From assembly GCA_026394435.1 (NCBI GenBank), contig JAPKYG010000108.1:1-12969 (forward strand): a stretch of 12,969 nucleotides of DNA. The letters are read 5' to 3'. The DNA comes from Methanobacteriota archaeon (lineage in GTDB: Archaea; Thermoplasmatota; E2; DHVEG-1). A model generated the notes under the pieces. That model was given only the letters and a program-made list of their open reading frames with translations. It was not told the origin of the DNA and ran no database searches. Positions 12,531-12,969 of this stretch are shown piece after piece; the first letter of the stretch is position 1, and each line of letters opens with the position of its first letter. The translations under genes were made by a program, and so were the position numbers.

Positions 12531-12635
12531 TTAAGGAGCTATACCCATTCTCTCTCTTAAATAGTTATTTATAAACACTGAATCCACCAGTAATAAGTAG
12601 AACAAGATTTTTGTGATTACTAGTTGTTTTCGCAT
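12531..12635 (-). CDS. Small membrane peptide, 34 residues (46 from an upstream ATG)
   Basis: A minus frame ends at TAA 12531. From ATG 12635 it gives 34 residues: 'MRKQLVITKILFYLLLVDSV', then 'FINNYLRERMGIAP', a single hydrophobic helix between basic ends. An in-frame ATG at 12671 would add 12 residues. The start at 12635 is preferred because AAAAGG lies 3 nt upstream, with GGGAG further up, and the TATA-like TTTTTAAAG near 12680-12688 predicts an mRNA start near 12658, downstream of the other ATG. A poly-T terminator follows. I do not recognise it; small single-helix peptides can be toxins, regulators or chance. Promoter similarity with the zinc-knuckle gene argues for a real unit. Confidence 0.38.
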   Translation of the reverse strand: MRKQLVITKILFYLLLVDSVFINNYLRERMGIAP

Positions 12636-12673
12636 AATCCTTTTATTCTCCCAATTCATGTTTTGAAGCATTT

Positions 12674-12697
12674 TCTTCTTTAAAAACATATCCTTAA
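12674..12697. promoter_or_regulatory. Promoter copy B, near-palindromic TATA that can serve both strands
   Basis: Minus-strand TAAGGATATGTTTTTAAAG repeats the block at 12268-12291 and would drive the small membrane peptide. On the plus strand the same bases read CTTTAAAAACATA, a TATA box whose start would fall near 12710, just before the first hairpin of the bridge-RNA candidate. Confidence 0.45.
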
Positions 12698-12720
12698 TGA
12701 CATGAAAACACTTCTTCTAA

Positions 12721-12890
12721 CCCTAAGTCAATACCTGAAATGGAATTGACATAGGGCAACAGGGCAGCCCGTCGTTTCTATGGTCCAAAATCTGAGACCG
12801 TCTCCTTAATTGGGCGCCCTCTCAAACGACCAGTCAATATGTGCCACTGAGCACGAATAGGTACCTGTCGTTTATGCCCCAAGATACGCA
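12721..12890 (+). ncRNA. Candidate IS110 bridge RNA (three stem-loops)
   Basis: Three hairpins follow in order. SL1: CCCTA (12721-12725) with TAGGG (12752-12756) and GTCAAT (12727-12732) with ATTGAC (12745-12750), one mismatch between them. SL2: AGGGC (12761-12765) with GCCCT (12816-12820), CCC (12768-12770) with GGG (12812-12814), then an internal loop (about 12771-12779 and 12802-12811) closed by ATGGTC/GACCGT (12780-12785, 12796-12801). SL3: AAACGAC (12824-12830) with GTCGTTT (12867-12873), a large internal loop (12831-12840 and 12855-12866) closed by GTGC/GCAC. This is the order of a bridge RNA: 5' hairpin, target-binding loop, donor-binding loop. The size (about 170 nt) is near that reported for IS621. 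In such RNAs the two sides of each internal loop guide the recombinase to target and donor DNA. Structure was found by eye; ends are estimates. Confidence 0.62.
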
Positions 12891-12895
12891 AGAAC

Positions 12896-12905
12896 AAGGA
12901 GGTGA
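12896..12905 (+). promoter_or_regulatory. Shine-Dalgarno site of the IS110 transposase
   Basis: AAGGAGGTGA ends 9 nt before ATG 12915 and fixes the transposase start. It is as strong as the best host SDs in the window. Confidence 0.75.
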
Positions 12906-12914
12906 AATCCCGTT

Positions 12915-12969
12915 ATGCGTACACTCTATGTAGGAATGGATATCCATAAAAACTTTATCCAGGCAGCTG
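12915..12969 (+). CDS. IS110-family transposase/recombinase (N-terminal 18 residues only)
   Basis: Only 'MRTLYVGMDIHKNFIQAA' is in view. This matches the opening of IS110-family DEDD recombinases, whose RuvC-like domain begins 'YVGIDVHKKF' with the first catalytic aspartate (here D9). The frame is open at the window end. The enzyme would excise and insert the element through a circular form using a DEDD RuvC-like domain and a C-terminal serine-nucleophile domain, guided by a bridge RNA. The serine domain, right end and insertion target cannot be seen. Family call rests on a short but characteristic stretch backed by the structured leader. Confidence 0.75.
   Translation, partial: MRTLYVGMDIHKNFIQAA

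Larger units (their letters stand above)
12721..12969 (+). mobile_element. Left end of an IS110-family insertion sequence (cut by the window)
   Basis: The transposase start at 12915 and the structured non-coding leader in front of it are the two halves of an IS110 left end. IS110 elements lack clear terminal inverted repeats, so the boundary cannot be drawn exactly; 12721 is where the first conserved-looking hairpin begins, and the true edge probably lies within about 30 nt of it. The right end is outside the window. The long non-coding segment upstream of the transposase suits the IS110 group; in the IS1111 group the RNA lies downstream. Confidence 0.7.

Noticed and set aside
1..12969. CRISPR array or defence island
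   Set aside because: No regularly spaced repeats and no recognisable Cas, restriction-modification or other defence proteins are present.

Overview
The window reads as a chromosomal segment of an archaeon. It carries archaeal information-processing genes: exosome subunit Csl4, RNA polymerase subunit L, ribosomal protein L10e, an archaeal-type tRNA pseudouridine synthase TruD/Pus7 and an archaeal-size PheT. It also has archaeal TATA boxes about 25-45 nt upstream of starts, Shine-Dalgarno (SD) sites of the GGAGGTGAT type, and poly-T terminators. A secreted protein with a 'KKGLIIGVIFLLIG' signal peptide and a membrane protein starting 'MDKYPLIGVSICAVV' look like families I associate with uncultured Thermoplasmatota. 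That lineage call is inference from memory, not a search.

Layout. At 1-1640 a minus-strand operon runs csl4 -> rpoL -> truD (truD is cut by the window start). L10e (1802-2320, +) diverges from it and converges with a minus-strand pair: a site-2-protease-like membrane metalloprotease and a DUF373 membrane protein (2328-4924). From 4951 to 6900 the region is accessory: a probable 43-residue ORF, palindromic repeats, a secreted protein, a frameshifted membrane protein behind a copy of the same promoter, a truncated signal-peptide remnant and possible gene debris on the minus strand. From 6908 to 11167 lies a plus-strand block: a short leader ORF with its own SD overlapping the start of pheT, then pheT, a Trm9-like methyltransferase overlapping it by 4 nt, and an ABC-2 type exporter (ATPase plus permease) with its own TATA box. 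From 11295 to 12671 are small genes: a cold-shock-like OB-fold protein behind a palindromic promoter, and on the minus strand a 25-residue protein, a zinc-knuckle protein, a very basic 25-residue peptide with a perfect SD but no normal start codon, and a small membrane peptide.

The right edge holds the left end of an IS110-family insertion sequence. Only the first 18 codons of its transposase are in view, but the roughly 190 nt in front fold on paper into three consecutive stem-loops. That order matches a bridge RNA (5' hairpin, target-binding loop, donor-binding loop), the guide RNA that directs IS110 recombinases. This is the most interesting system in the window.

How the genes work together: the left half serves RNA synthesis, RNA decay and translation; pheT and the Trm9-like gene continue the translation theme; the exporter is probably a separate unit. 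The small genes between 11.3 and 12.7 kb have good expression signals but unknown roles. No tRNA, rRNA or CRISPR array was seen.
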